Assembly: GCA_041394725.1 (NCBI GenBank)
Contig: JAWKHR010000074.1
Location: forward strand, 1 to 23,061
Origin: JAWKHR01 sp041394725
GTDB lineage: Bacteria > Acidobacteriota > Vicinamibacteria > Vicinamibacterales > SCN-69-37
Reading direction: 5' to 3'
DNA: 23,061 bases
Position 1 is the first letter of the stretch, and every line of letters starts with the position of its first letter. Both the position numbers and the translations under genes were made by a program. The notes beneath the pieces are model-generated. The model did no database searches, was not told where the DNA came from, and saw only the letters and a list, made by a program, of their open reading frames with translations. Below are positions 7,359 through 15,928 of this stretch, piece after piece.

Positions 7359-9074
7359 TCAGTCCCGGCGGTCGCGTGACGTGCGGCGGCGAGGGCGCCC
7401 GGGGCCTTCCACCCGCCGGCTCTCCGACCGCTGCGGCCTTCGGTCCGGCCGCGCCGGCCTGACGTCCACCCGGCGGCCCCGGATCGTCCGGCCCTGCATG
7501 GTGCGCGCGACCTTGTCGGCCACCGACGCCTTGACGTCCACGACCGAGAACTCGGGGTTGACGCGGATGGCGCCCAGGTCCTTCGACGTGAGGCCCACCT
7601 CTCCCGTGATGGCGCCGACGAGGTCGCCGGTGTTGACCTGGTGGTTGCGGCCGACGTTGAACGCGAGCGCCACCCAGTCGGCATCCGATCCCGCGGCCAC
7701 GTTCGGGCTGGTGCTCTCGGGCGCGTCGGGCGCGGTGGTCTCGGCGCCCGCCTGGTACAGCGCCACCGCGGCGGCCGCGATGTCGGTGATGTCGAAGTCG
7801 TCCGCCAGCGAGCGGACCAGGCCGCGCGCGTCCTCCAGGTCCCCCGCGGCCAGGCGCGTCGTCAGCGCCGTGCGGGCGGCGTCGAGCCGCCGGGCCTTGA
7901 GCGCGGCCACGGTGGGCAGCGAGGCCAGTTCGATCTTCTGGCGGGTGAGGGTCTCGATGTCGCGCAGCAGGCGCTGCTCCCGGGGGCCGACGAGCGTGAT
8001 GGCGACGCCGTCCCGCCCGATACGGCCGGTGCGACCGATCCGATGAACGTACACGGCCGGCGCGGTGGGGATGTCGTAGTTGATGACGTGGGAGACGTGG
8101 TCGATGTCCAGGCCGCGGGCGGCGACGTCGGTGGCGACGAGCACGTCGGTCGCGCCGGTCCGGAACGACTGCATCACGCGGTCGCGCTGGCGCTGGTCCA
8201 GGCCGCCGTGGAGCGCCAGCGCGCCGTAGCCGTGTGAGGTGAGCGTCTCGGTCAACTCGTCCACCTCGACGCGGGTCCGGCAGAAGACGATCGCCGAGGC
8301 CGGGTCCTCGAACTCGAGGATCCGGCCCAGGGCAAAGGTCTTCTGCTGGCGCGACACCTGGTAGGCCACCTGCCGCACGCGCGGCAACTTGCCGGCGGCG
8401 CGCTTCTCCGCCTTGATGGTGATCCGCGTCGGCGCGCGGAGGTGGCGCGTCGCGATCGTCGCGATTCTCGGCGCCATCGTCGCGGCGAACAGGGCCGTCT
8501 GCCGGGTCGTCGGCGTGGACGTCAGGATCGCGTCGAGGTCCTCGGCAAATCCCATGTCCAGCATCTCGTCGGCCTCGTCGAGCACGAGAGCGACAATCGC
8601 CGTCAGGTCCAGCGTCTGGCGCCGGATGTGGTCGAGCGCGCGGCCCGGCGTGGCGACGACGACGTCCACGCCGCGCTGCAGGGCGCGAATCTGCTGGCTC
8701 ATCGGCGCGCCGCCGTAGAGCGGCACGACCGTCAGCGGCGTCTGCTTCGCGTACTTGTGGACGGCCTCGGCGACCTGCATCGCCAGCTCCCGCGTCGGCA
8801 CGAGGATGAGGGCGTGGACGACGCCGGACCGGCGGGCGGGCATCGCGAGCAGGCGGTGCAACAGCGGCAGGACGAATGCCGCGGTCTTGCCGGTGCCGGT
8901 GCCCGCCTGCCCGATGACGTCGCCGCCGGCCAGCAGGACGGGGATGGCTTCGCGCTGAATCGGGGTGGGTTCCTCGTAGCCGAGTGCCGCCACCGCCCTG
9001 GCGATCGGCGGCGCGAGCCCGAGGCCGGAGAAGCCGGCACCGGCCGGCGGAGTGCTCTGTGTGTCCTGGCTCAC
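7359..9074 (-). CDS. DEAD-box ATP-dependent RNA helicase, DbpA-type C-terminus
   Basis: A 571-residue RNA helicase of the DeaD/CshA group, likely to act in ribosome assembly or mRNA turnover. Motifs in order: Q motif with PTPIQ near 36-40, Walker A AGTGTGKT 57-64, PTRELA near 93-98, TPGR 142-145, DEAD 166-169, motif III as AAT (197-199), ATDVAARGLDI, and HRIGRTGRIG. Motif III is usually SAT; here Ser is replaced by Ala. After a helical linker, a domain around WVALAFNVGRNHQVNTGDLVG to VADKVARTMQG resembles the DbpA RNA-binding domain. The last about 40 residues are rich in Arg and Pro, a likely disordered RNA-binding tail. It starts at GTG 9074, 4 bases after the stop of the upstream BNR protein, so it is probably cotranscribed with it. 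No separate promoter was noticed inside that gene's end. Confidence 0.95.
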   Translation of the reverse strand: MSQDTQSTPPAGAGFSGLGLAPPIARAVAALGYEEPTPIQREAIPVLLAGGDVIGQAGTGTGKTAAFVLPLLHRLLAMPARRSGVVHALILVPTRELAMQVAEAVHKYAKQTPLTVVPLYGGAPMSQQIRALQRGVDVVVATPGRALDHIRRQTLDLTAIVALVLDEADEMLDMGFAEDLDAILTSTPTTRQTALFAATMAPRIATIATRHLRAPTRITIKAEKRAAGKLPRVRQVAYQVSRQQKTFALGRILEFEDPASAIVFCRTRVEVDELTETLTSHGYGALALHGGLDQRQRDRVMQSFRTGATDVLVATDVAARGLDIDHVSHVINYDIPTAPAVYVHRIGRTGRIGRDGVAITLVGPREQRLLRDIETLTRQKIELASLPTVAALKARRLDAARTALTTRLAAGDLEDARGLVRSLADDFDITDIAAAAVALYQAGAETTAPDAPESTSPNVAAGSDADWVALAFNVGRNHQVNTGDLVGAITGEVGLTSKDLGAIRVNPEFSVVDVKASVADKVARTMQGRTIRGRRVDVRPARPDRRPQRSESRRVEGPGRPRRRTSRDRRD

Positions 9075-9078
9075 CCGT

Positions 9079-12000
9079 TCAGTCCTTCCAGATCGCCCCG
9101 ATGCCGAGTTCCCACAGCCGCCGGTTGAGCGACGCCAGGTCGCCCGTGCGGAGGGCCGTGCCGCGCGCCTCGAGCGTCTTCCACTCGGCTGACGTGTCCT
9201 CGAGCCGGTCGAGCGACGCCTGGGTCACGCGCGGCAGGTCGCTCTCGGTCTGGTTGATCAGGAACATGAAGTTCGCCGTGAACTTCTGCGCGTAGTTCTC
9301 CACGTCGTCGTACGCGCGCGTGCGGCGCGACACCATGTCGGCGTCCCAGGCTTTGATCTTCTCGACCAGGGCCTTCGCGTCGCGCTTCACGGCGTCGAAC
9401 TTCGCGTCGGCCGGCAGCTTCCTGAGCAGCGCCTCGATCTGAGCCTGCGCGTCGTGCAGGTCGTTGACCATCGTGTGCATGGCCGTGAGCGACTGCTCCA
9501 TGCTCGTCATCACGTCGTCGTACTGCCGGTAGTCGGCGGGCGTGACCGAGTAGAGCGGGTTCGCGAGGATCTCCGCGGTGGTGGTCGCGGTCTGGTCGCC
9601 CGAGCGGAGCGTGACCCGGTACCGCCCCGGGATCGCCTTGTGCCCGGCGTAGCCGGCCTCGATGTAGACGTCGGGTACGCCGGGCATCGTCGGATGGCGC
9701 ATGTCCCAGACGAACCGGTTGAGGCCCTCGTCCTTCGAGAGCGTGGGCTCGGGGCCGGGGCCGCCGTCCCACTTGCGGTAGGACGCGTCCTTCTTCGACG
9801 TGAACGACCGCACCGTCCGGCCGCGGTCGTCCTGAATCGTGAGCGTGACCTCCGCGTCGTCCGGGAGTCCGGGCAGGCGGTAGTAGAGCACGACGCCGTT
9901 GGCGGGGTTGACGCCGCGGAACGTGGCGGCGCCGGTGAAGTCCTCGTCCGTGTCGTCGAGTTCGCTGCCGCCGTTGGCGAGGTACGCGCCGGCCGGCTGG
10001 TAGAGCGAGAACGCGGGCGGATCGGGACGGTACTGCCGGACGAGGGGCAGGTCGTCGAGAATCCAGAACGCCCGGCCGGACGTCGCGGCGATGAGGTTGT
10101 CGCGGTGCACGCGCAGGTCGGTGATCGGCGTCAGCGGCAGGTTCAGCTGGAACGGCGCCCAGTCCGCCCCGCCGTTCCAGGAGACGTACAGGCCCAGCTC
10201 GGTGCCGGCGAAGAGCAGGTCGCGCCGGACGGTGTCCTCGCGGACGACGCGCGTGAACGCGCCGTCGGGGATGCCGTTGTCGATCTCGGTCCAGGTGGCG
10301 CCGTAGTCGGTGGTCTTGTAGAGCCCGGGGCGGCGGTCGTCGAACTTGTAGCGCGTGGTCGCGATGTAGGCCGTGGCCTTGTCGAACGGGGAGATCTCGA
10401 TCGCGTTGACCAGGCACTCGGCGAGGCCGGGCGGCGTGACGTTCTTCCACGTGGCGCCGCCATCCCGGGTGATCTGCACGAGCCCGTCGTCGCTGCCGGT
10501 CCAGATCACGCCCTTCTCGTGCGGCGACTCGGCGATGTAGGCGAGCGTGCCGTAGTTCTCCGCGCCGACCGCCTCGTTCGTGTAGGGGCCGCCCGGCGTG
10601 CCCTGCTTGTCCTTCTCGTTGCGGGTGAGATCCGGCGAGACCTCCTTCCACGTCCGGCCGAAGTCGCTGGACTTCAGGAGCATCTGCGCGCCGTGATAGT
10701 AGGTGTTCGGTTCGTGCGCGCTCCAGATGATCGGCGCGTTCCAGTTGAACCGGTACTTCATGTCCTTCGCGTCCATCCCGAGGTACTGGATGGGCGCGGC
10801 CATGATGTTGGTGCCCGCTGTGGCGTCGTTGTCGATGACCTCGATCGTGCCCTGATAACTGCCGCCGAGGACGTAGCGCGGGTGGTCCGGGTCGAAGGCG
10901 AGGAACGCGCTCTCGCCGCCGGCCGACGCGTCCCAGCTCCGCGGCGTGATGCCGCCGCTGCCGAACTCGCGGCTGGCGATGACGACCGACGAGTTGTCCT
11001 GCTGGCCGCCGTAGATCCGGTACGGGAACCGGTTGTCCACGTTGATCCGGTAGAACTGGCCGGTCGGCATCGTGGCCTGCGAGCTCCAGCTCTTTCCGCG
11101 GTCGAAGGTGATCGCCGCGCCGCCGTCGTTGAGGACGATGAAGTTGGCCGGGTCGTCCGGGTTGATCCACAGGTCGTGGTAGTCGCCGTGCGGCGACGAC
11201 ATCACCGTCCACGTCTTCCCGCCGTCGTCGGACCGCAGGAACGGCGCGCTGAGGACGTAGACCGTGTGCTCGTTCTTCGGGTCGATGAAGAGCTCGATGT
11301 AGTACCAGGCGCGCTGCACCAGCCGCGGGTCGCTCGAGACCTGCGACCAGTGGTCGCCGGCGTCCTCGGATACGTAGAGGCCGCGCTGGTCCTTCATCGA
11401 GTCGCTCTCGATGAGCGCGTAGACCTTGCGCGGGTTCGACCGGCTGACCGCGATGGCCATCTTGCCCATCTCGGCCGGCAGGCCCTCGGTCATCTTCTGC
11501 CAGGTCTCGCCCGCGTCGGTGGACTTGTAGAGGCCGCTGCCGGGCCCGCCGCTCGTGACCTTCCACGGCTGGCGGCCGTACTCCCAGGTCGCCGCGTAGA
11601 GCACGCGCGGGTTGGTGACGTCGATCGACAGCTCGGACGCGCCGGTGCGCTCGTCCACGTACAGCACCTTGCGCCAGGTGGCGCCGCCGTCGGTGGACTT
11701 GAAGACGCCGCGATCCGCGCCGGGGCCGTACAGCGCGCCCTGCGCCGCGACCCACACGGTGTCCGGGTCCTTCGGGTGCACGACGATGCGCGCGATGTGC
11801 CGGGTGGCGTCGAGGCCGAGGTGCGTCCAGGTGTGGCCGGCGTCGTTCGACCGGTACACCCCGTCGCCGGAGGACGTCATCACGCCGCGGACGGCGTGCT
11901 CGCCCATGCCCAGGTAGACGACATTCGGATCGCTCGGCGCGACGGCCACGGCGCCGACCGATCCGGTCTTCACGAAGCCGTCGGTCACGTTGTGCCAGCT

Positions 12001-12264
12001 GATGCCCCGGTCTCCCGTCTTCCACAGGCCGCCGCCCGTCGTGCCCATGTAGTACGTGGCGGGATCGCCCGGCACGCCGGTGCCGGCCACCGACCGGCCG
12101 CCACGGAACGGGCCGATCGACCGCCATTTCACGGGGGCAAAGTACTCGTCGAGGCCGGTCTGGGACTGTGCCGGCGGGGCGACGGTAGGGGTGAGCCTGG
12201 CGACGCCGGCCACCGGGACCGAGCCGAGCAACGCGGCGACGAGGACGAGGCGGATGCGGGGCAT
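9079..12264 (-). CDS. large secreted BNR/VPS10-like beta-propeller protein
   Basis: A 1061-residue predicted exported protein. The N-terminal signal (MPRIRLVLVAALLGSVPVAG) leads into two consecutive BNR/sortilin-type propellers covering about residues 45-740. About eleven Asp-box hairpins are visible, e.g. SNDAGHTW, STDGGATW, STDAGETW, SEDAGDHW, SDDGGKTW, SSDFGRTW, TRDGGATW and TTDYGATW. Such Asp boxes are structural and occur in sialidases, sortilins and photosystem assembly factors, so they do not prove glycosidase activity. The last about 300 residues are a different region: a beta-sandwich-like part (VTLTIQDDRGRTVRSF), then a helical stretch with heptad character (MEQSLTAMHTMVNDLHDAQAQ). 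The ligand is unknown. The ATG has GGAG 7 bases upstream and TAGAAT at 12288-12283. It is divergent from a shorter paralogue and sits just upstream of the helicase gene. Confidence 0.92.
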   Translation of the reverse strand: MPRIRLVLVAALLGSVPVAGVARLTPTVAPPAQSQTGLDEYFAPVKWRSIGPFRGGRSVAGTGVPGDPATYYMGTTGGGLWKTGDRGISWHNVTDGFVKTGSVGAVAVAPSDPNVVYLGMGEHAVRGVMTSSGDGVYRSNDAGHTWTHLGLDATRHIARIVVHPKDPDTVWVAAQGALYGPGADRGVFKSTDGGATWRKVLYVDERTGASELSIDVTNPRVLYAATWEYGRQPWKVTSGGPGSGLYKSTDAGETWQKMTEGLPAEMGKMAIAVSRSNPRKVYALIESDSMKDQRGLYVSEDAGDHWSQVSSDPRLVQRAWYYIELFIDPKNEHTVYVLSAPFLRSDDGGKTWTVMSSPHGDYHDLWINPDDPANFIVLNDGGAAITFDRGKSWSSQATMPTGQFYRINVDNRFPYRIYGGQQDNSSVVIASREFGSGGITPRSWDASAGGESAFLAFDPDHPRYVLGGSYQGTIEVIDNDATAGTNIMAAPIQYLGMDAKDMKYRFNWNAPIIWSAHEPNTYYHGAQMLLKSSDFGRTWKEVSPDLTRNEKDKQGTPGGPYTNEAVGAENYGTLAYIAESPHEKGVIWTGSDDGLVQITRDGGATWKNVTPPGLAECLVNAIEISPFDKATAYIATTRYKFDDRRPGLYKTTDYGATWTEIDNGIPDGAFTRVVREDTVRRDLLFAGTELGLYVSWNGGADWAPFQLNLPLTPITDLRVHRDNLIAATSGRAFWILDDLPLVRQYRPDPPAFSLYQPAGAYLANGGSELDDTDEDFTGAATFRGVNPANGVVLYYRLPGLPDDAEVTLTIQDDRGRTVRSFTSKKDASYRKWDGGPGPEPTLSKDEGLNRFVWDMRHPTMPGVPDVYIEAGYAGHKAIPGRYRVTLRSGDQTATTTAEILANPLYSVTPADYRQYDDVMTSMEQSLTAMHTMVNDLHDAQAQIEALLRKLPADAKFDAVKRDAKALVEKIKAWDADMVSRRTRAYDDVENYAQKFTANFMFLINQTESDLPRVTQASLDRLEDTSAEWKTLEARGTALRTGDLASLNRRLWELGIGAIWKD

Positions 12265-12282
12265 GACGAGTCTCCGTCCTCG

Positions 12283-12288
12283 ATTCTA
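12283..12288 (-). promoter_or_regulatory. putative -10 of the large BNR gene
   Basis: TAGAAT on the minus strand, 18 bases before the ATG, followed by GGAG. This predicts a short leader with a ribosome site, unlike the leaderless genes in this window. No clear -35 element is seen. Confidence 0.45.
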
Positions 12289-12332
12289 CCCGCGAGGGCG
12301 ACCCCCGTCGGTCGGGTGCCGGCGCATCGGGT

Positions 12333-12338
12333 GATAAT
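12333..12338 (+). promoter_or_regulatory. putative -10 of the smaller BNR gene
   Basis: GATAAT preceded by T (TGATAAT) in the 120-base divergent spacer, 46 bases before the ATG. Transcription would start near 12345, giving a leader of about 40 bases that contains AGGGAGG. Confidence 0.4.
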
Positions 12339-12384
12339 CCGCGCGTGCCGCCGTTCGCGAGGCCGGACGGCAGGGAGGGCCTTC

Positions 12385-14742
12385 ATGCGACGCGTCGATC
12401 GACTTCGCCCACTCGCGATCACGGCCGCCGTGACCGTGGCCGTGGCCACTGCCGTCGCGGCGTCCGGCGTCCGCCCGGCGGGCTCCCGGCCGGCCGGACC
12501 GGCGTCGGACGGCCAGGCCACCAGTGCCGACGCGCGGATGGCGTCGTGGCAGCGCCACCTCGAACTCGAGCGAACGTCGCCGTTCCGCGACCTGGCGTGG
12601 CGCGCGGTCGGCCCGACGTTCTCGGGCGGTCGAATCGAGAGTATCGCCGTGCACCCGTCGCGGCCCTTCACGATCTACGTTGGCGCCGGATCCGGCAACG
12701 TGTGGAAGAGCGAGAACGACGGCACGACCTGGACGCCCATCTTCGAGCACGAGTCCACGTTCGCGGTCGGCGAGATCGCCATCGCGCCGTCGAACCCGGA
12801 CGTGCTCTGGCTCGGCACGGGCGAGGTCCTCATGGCGCGCAGTTCGTACGCCGGCACCGGCATCTTCAAGTCGACCGACGCCGGGCGGACGTGGGCGAAC
12901 ATGGGACTGCAGGACACGCAGCACATCGGTCGCGTCGTCGTCGATCCGGAGGATCCCGACACGGTCTACGTCGCGGCCATCGGGCACAACTTCTCGACCA
13001 ACGAGACACGCGGCCTCTACAAGACGACCGACGGCGGGCGATCGTGGGACCGCCTCCTCTACGTGAACGAGCGCGTCGGCGTCATCGACGTGGAGCTGGA
13101 CCCCACGGACCGGCGGACGCTCTACGCCGCGGCGTGGGAGCGCGATCGCAAGCCCTGGGGGCACGTCGTCGCCGGACCGGGCAGCGGCCTGTACAAGTCC
13201 ACCGACGCGGGACGGACCTGGCGGTCGATCGGTCGGGGGCTGCCGTCCGGGCCGGACCTCGGACGGATCGGGATCGAGATCGCGCCGTCCAACCCGCGTG
13301 TGCTCTACGCGTTGCTCGACAACGAGGCCAGCCGGCCACCCGCCCCTGGCACGAACGAACGGGGCCCGCAGCCGATCCGGGGCGAAGTCTACCGGTCGGA
13401 CGATCGGGGTGAGTCGTGGACGAAGGTCAACACCGGCGTCCTCGGCACGACGATTGGCTACGACTGGAACGTGCTGAAGATCTCGCCCGACGACGAGAAC
13501 CAGATCTACGTGGCGGGCAACCGGTTCCTGATCTCCCGCGACGGCGGCCGGACGTACTCGCAGGTCGGCGGCACGATCGTGCCGCTGCAGTACAAGGCCG
13601 CGCGCGAGTTCCCGCTCGACCACCACGCGCTGTGGATCGACCCGGCGAATCCCGATCGGGTCCTGCTCGGCACGGACCACGGCCTGTATGTCTCGCACGA
13701 CCGGACGGCGTCGTGGCTGCTCGTCAACACGTTGCCGATCAGCGAGTTCTACGCGGTCGCCGTGGACATGGCCGAGCCGTACAACATCTATGGCGGCACC
13801 CAGGACAACGCCGCGGTGGTGGGCCCGAGCACGAGCCGCGTCGATCCGGAGGCGCCGAACCTGTGGCAGCACATCTACCTGGACCGCTGGGGCGGGGGCG
13901 ACGGGTTCGTCACGCTGCCAGACCCGGCCGACCCGTCGCACATCTACTACTTCACCGGCCGCACGGTGTTCCTGAAGCACATGACCGACGGCACGCAGGT
14001 CAACGTCACGCCGCGGCCCGCGCCGGGCGAGGCCGAGGACCTGCGCTACAACTGGATGGTGCCGTTCGTCATCTCACCCCACGACCCGGCGACGCTGTAC
14101 TACGGCGCCAACCGCCTCTTTCGATCGACGGATCGGGGCGCAGCGTGGCAGCTGATCAGTCCCGATCTGACGAGCGACCCCGGGCCAGACCGGCAGGGCA
14201 ACATCCCGTTCGGCACGCTCACCTCGGTGTCCGAGTCGCCGCGAGTGGCCGGCCTGATCTACACCGGTGCCGACGACGGCACCGTGCAGGTGACGCGCGA
14301 CGGCGGGCGGAGCTGGACGCGTGTGACCGAGGGGCTGCCGTCGAAGTGGGTGAGCCGGGTGACCGCGTCGCGCCACGACGACGCCACCGTGTACCTCTCG
14401 CTCACGGGATTCCGGGAGGACGACTTCGCGACCTACCTGTACCGGTCCGGCGACTACGGCCGCACGTGGACGTCGATCGCCGCCAACCTGCCGGCCGAGC
14501 CGGTCAACGTCGTCCAGGAGGATCCGCGCTGGCCGGGTGTGCTCTACGTGGGGACCGACCTGGGCGTGTACGTCACGCTCGACGACGGCCGGTCGTGGCA
14601 GTCGTTGTCCGCGGGGCTGCCGACGACGCCGGTCTACGACCTCGTCGTGCATCCGCGCGACCTCGACCTCGTCATCGGCACGCATGGCCGCAGCATCTTC
14701 GTGCTCGACGTCGCGTCGATCCGGCCGCCCTCCGGCCGATAG
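12385..14742 (+). CDS. secreted BNR/VPS10-like beta-propeller protein (short paralogue)
   Basis: A 785-residue exported protein related to the divergent 1061-residue gene. The signal peptide is MRRVDRLRPLAITAAVTVAV and the following Ala-rich stretch. Two propellers follow, with about ten Asp boxes: SENDGTTW, STDAGRTW (twice), TTDGGRSW, SDDRGESW, SRDGGRTY, STDRGAAW, TRDGGRSW, SGDYGRTW and TLDDGRSW. Shared landmarks with its partner include GPGSGLYKSTDAG, YNIYGGTQDN (YRIYGGQQDN in the partner) and a GRxxxxLD close to the end. It lacks the C-terminal beta/helical extension of the larger protein and stops soon after IFVLDVASI. The ATG at 12385 is supported by AGGGAGG 6 bases upstream; the frame is open far upstream only because of codon bias. 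Function is unknown; binding of a peptide or glycan outside the cell is a guess. Confidence 0.92.
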   Translation: MRRVDRLRPLAITAAVTVAVATAVAASGVRPAGSRPAGPASDGQATSADARMASWQRHLELERTSPFRDLAWRAVGPTFSGGRIESIAVHPSRPFTIYVGAGSGNVWKSENDGTTWTPIFEHESTFAVGEIAIAPSNPDVLWLGTGEVLMARSSYAGTGIFKSTDAGRTWANMGLQDTQHIGRVVVDPEDPDTVYVAAIGHNFSTNETRGLYKTTDGGRSWDRLLYVNERVGVIDVELDPTDRRTLYAAAWERDRKPWGHVVAGPGSGLYKSTDAGRTWRSIGRGLPSGPDLGRIGIEIAPSNPRVLYALLDNEASRPPAPGTNERGPQPIRGEVYRSDDRGESWTKVNTGVLGTTIGYDWNVLKISPDDENQIYVAGNRFLISRDGGRTYSQVGGTIVPLQYKAAREFPLDHHALWIDPANPDRVLLGTDHGLYVSHDRTASWLLVNTLPISEFYAVAVDMAEPYNIYGGTQDNAAVVGPSTSRVDPEAPNLWQHIYLDRWGGGDGFVTLPDPADPSHIYYFTGRTVFLKHMTDGTQVNVTPRPAPGEAEDLRYNWMVPFVISPHDPATLYYGANRLFRSTDRGAAWQLISPDLTSDPGPDRQGNIPFGTLTSVSESPRVAGLIYTGADDGTVQVTRDGGRSWTRVTEGLPSKWVSRVTASRHDDATVYLSLTGFREDDFATYLYRSGDYGRTWTSIAANLPAEPVNVVQEDPRWPGVLYVGTDLGVYVTLDDGRSWQSLSAGLPTTPVYDLVVHPRDLDLVIGTHGRSIFVLDVASIRPPSGR

Positions 14743-14757
14743 GACGCGGCGGGTCGA

Positions 14758-15453
14758 TCAGTCTTCCTTCCAGGGGTTCGTCGCGAAAATCGCGAGCTCT
14801 GTCCAGAGGACGCGCTGGGGCAGGCCGAGACCGGCCAGGATCGTCGCGGCGATGTCCGAGGCGTAGAGCTTGTTCGGGTTGTTCCGGCCGCCACGCCCGC
14901 CGAAGTTGGTCTGCACCTCGGACGGGCAGATGCAGGTCACGCGGACGTTGAACGGCCGGAGCTCCGCCTGCCAGCACTGCGTGATGCCGCGGACGGCCCA
15001 CTTGCTGGCGGCGTAGGGCGTCGCGGTCGCGGCGCCCTTCATGCCGGACGTCGAGGCGATGTTGACGATGTCGCCGAAGGCCTGGGCCTTGAGGTGCGGC
15101 GCGACGCGGTTGGTGACGTCCACGAGGCCGAAGACGTTGGTCTCGAACATCTCGCGCATCTTCGCGACATCGAGCTGGCCGATCTCCGCGCGGTAGGCGT
15201 ACCCGGCGTTGTTGACCAGGACGTCGATGCCGCCCATGCGCGCGAGGGCCTCGTCCACGGTGCGCTGGTTGTCGTCGCCCCGCGTGACGTCGGCGACGAT
15301 ACCGTGCGCGCCGGTGCGGGCCGCGACGGCCTCCACCCGCGCGCGGTCGCGTCCCGTGAACGTCACGGCGTGTCCGGCGGCCCGCGCCTGGTCCACCACC
15401 GCCTCGCCGATGCCCTGACTTCCCCCCGTGATCAGCAGTCGTCGTGTCGCCAT
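14758..15453 (-). CDS. short-chain dehydrogenase/reductase (SDR)
   Basis: A 231-residue classical SDR, an NAD(P)-dependent oxidoreductase of the cytoplasm. The Rossmann glycine motif TGGSQGIG is at 9-16, NNAG at 81-84, the structural Asn of ETNVFG at 106, a Ser-containing NIASTSG at 131-137, and the catalytic Tyr/Lys in YAASK at 147-151. The Arg in TGRDR after the second strand suggests a preference for NADPH (inference). The substrate cannot be named. It starts at the ATG 6 bases after TATGAT, so it is predicted leaderless with no ribosome site. It is convergent with the smaller BNR gene, 15 bases apart, and stands alone, with a promoter of its own downstream of the toxin gene. Confidence 0.93.
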   Translation of the reverse strand: MATRRLLITGGSQGIGEAVVDQARAAGHAVTFTGRDRARVEAVAARTGAHGIVADVTRGDDNQRTVDEALARMGGIDVLVNNAGYAYRAEIGQLDVAKMREMFETNVFGLVDVTNRVAPHLKAQAFGDIVNIASTSGMKGAATATPYAASKWAVRGITQCWQAELRPFNVRVTCICPSEVQTNFGGRGGRNNPNKLYASDIAATILAGLGLPQRVLWTELAIFATNPWKED

Positions 15454-15459
15454 CCCGGG

Positions 15460-15465
15460 ATCATA
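15460..15465 (-). promoter_or_regulatory. -10 of SDR gene, leaderless type
   Basis: TATGAT on the minus strand ends 6 bases (CCCGGG) before the ATG at 15453. A CTGACC lies 16 bases further upstream as a partial -35 match. There is no Shine-Dalgarno sequence between the hexamer and the start. Confidence 0.55.
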
Positions 15466-15526
15466 CTCCCGCGTCCCGGCCGGTCAGGCCGTCAGGGCCG
15501 GGCAGCGATGGTGTCGGGTGGCGTCG

Positions 15527-15928
15527 TTACCAGATCACCGTGACGGCGCCGGACGCCCGAATGGCCGCGTCTCGCGTCAGCAGCGGCAGCGACAGGTCGC
15601 GGGCGGCCGCACAGATGAGCGCGTCGAACGGGTCGCGCGCGAAGCGCAGGTCGTCGGCCAGGAGCACCTGGCCCATCGTCAGGTCGAGGGGCTGGAACGC
15701 CGGGTTGCTGAACAGGTCGTCCGCGAAGCTCGCGACCGAGCGGCGCAGGTTGATGCGCACGGCCCGGGCGAGCAGGCTGACTTCCCAGAGGACCGCGGCC
15801 GGCACGTAGGTGATGGCGCGGCGGTCCTCGGTCGCCTGGAAGTGCGCGCGCGCCTTCGATCCCAGCTTGCCTCCGCCGGCGGCATGGAAGATCAGTGCGT
15901 GCGTGTCGGCGACGGCCGCCTCAGCCAC
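15527..15928 (-). CDS. PIN-domain toxin (VapC-like ribonuclease)
   Basis: A 133-residue PIN-domain protein, the expected length for a VapC-type toxin that cuts RNA using Mg2+. Acidic residues in the usual places: Asp8 in VADTHALIF, Glu49 in LWEVSLLA, Asp99/Asp102 in RDPFDALICAAA, and Asp120 in LLTRD. It starts at GTG 15928, inside the end of the antitoxin gene (8-base overlap), with a GACGAGG 7 bases upstream, so it is translationally coupled to the antitoxin. The frame is also open further upstream (ATG 15961), but that would add a basic stretch not typical of PIN proteins. The RNA target is unknown. Confidence 0.9.
   Translation of the reverse strand: MAEAAVADTHALIFHAAGGGKLGSKARAHFQATEDRRAITYVPAAVLWEVSLLARAVRINLRRSVASFADDLFSNPAFQPLDLTMGQVLLADDLRFARDPFDALICAAARDLSLPLLTRDAAIRASGAVTVIW

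Noticed and set aside
12345..13412. Leaderless-type GTG start 6 bases after GATAAT with a 355-codon frame overlapping the small BNR gene
   Set aside because: The frame overlaps a strongly supported gene in another phase and shows no protein-family features. The hexamer is kept as a promoter, but the GTG is treated as chance.
9454..14742. A 1762-codon open frame on + running through the antisense of the large BNR gene into the small one
   Set aside because: The first 2.9 kb is the mirror of a real gene with GC-rich third positions; only the part from 12385 has a signal peptide, Asp boxes and a ribosome site.
15454..15526. Possible small gene or RNA between the SDR and toxin genes
   Set aside because: Only 73 bases, explained by the SDR promoter and the toxin stop; no stem-loop or coding signal was seen.
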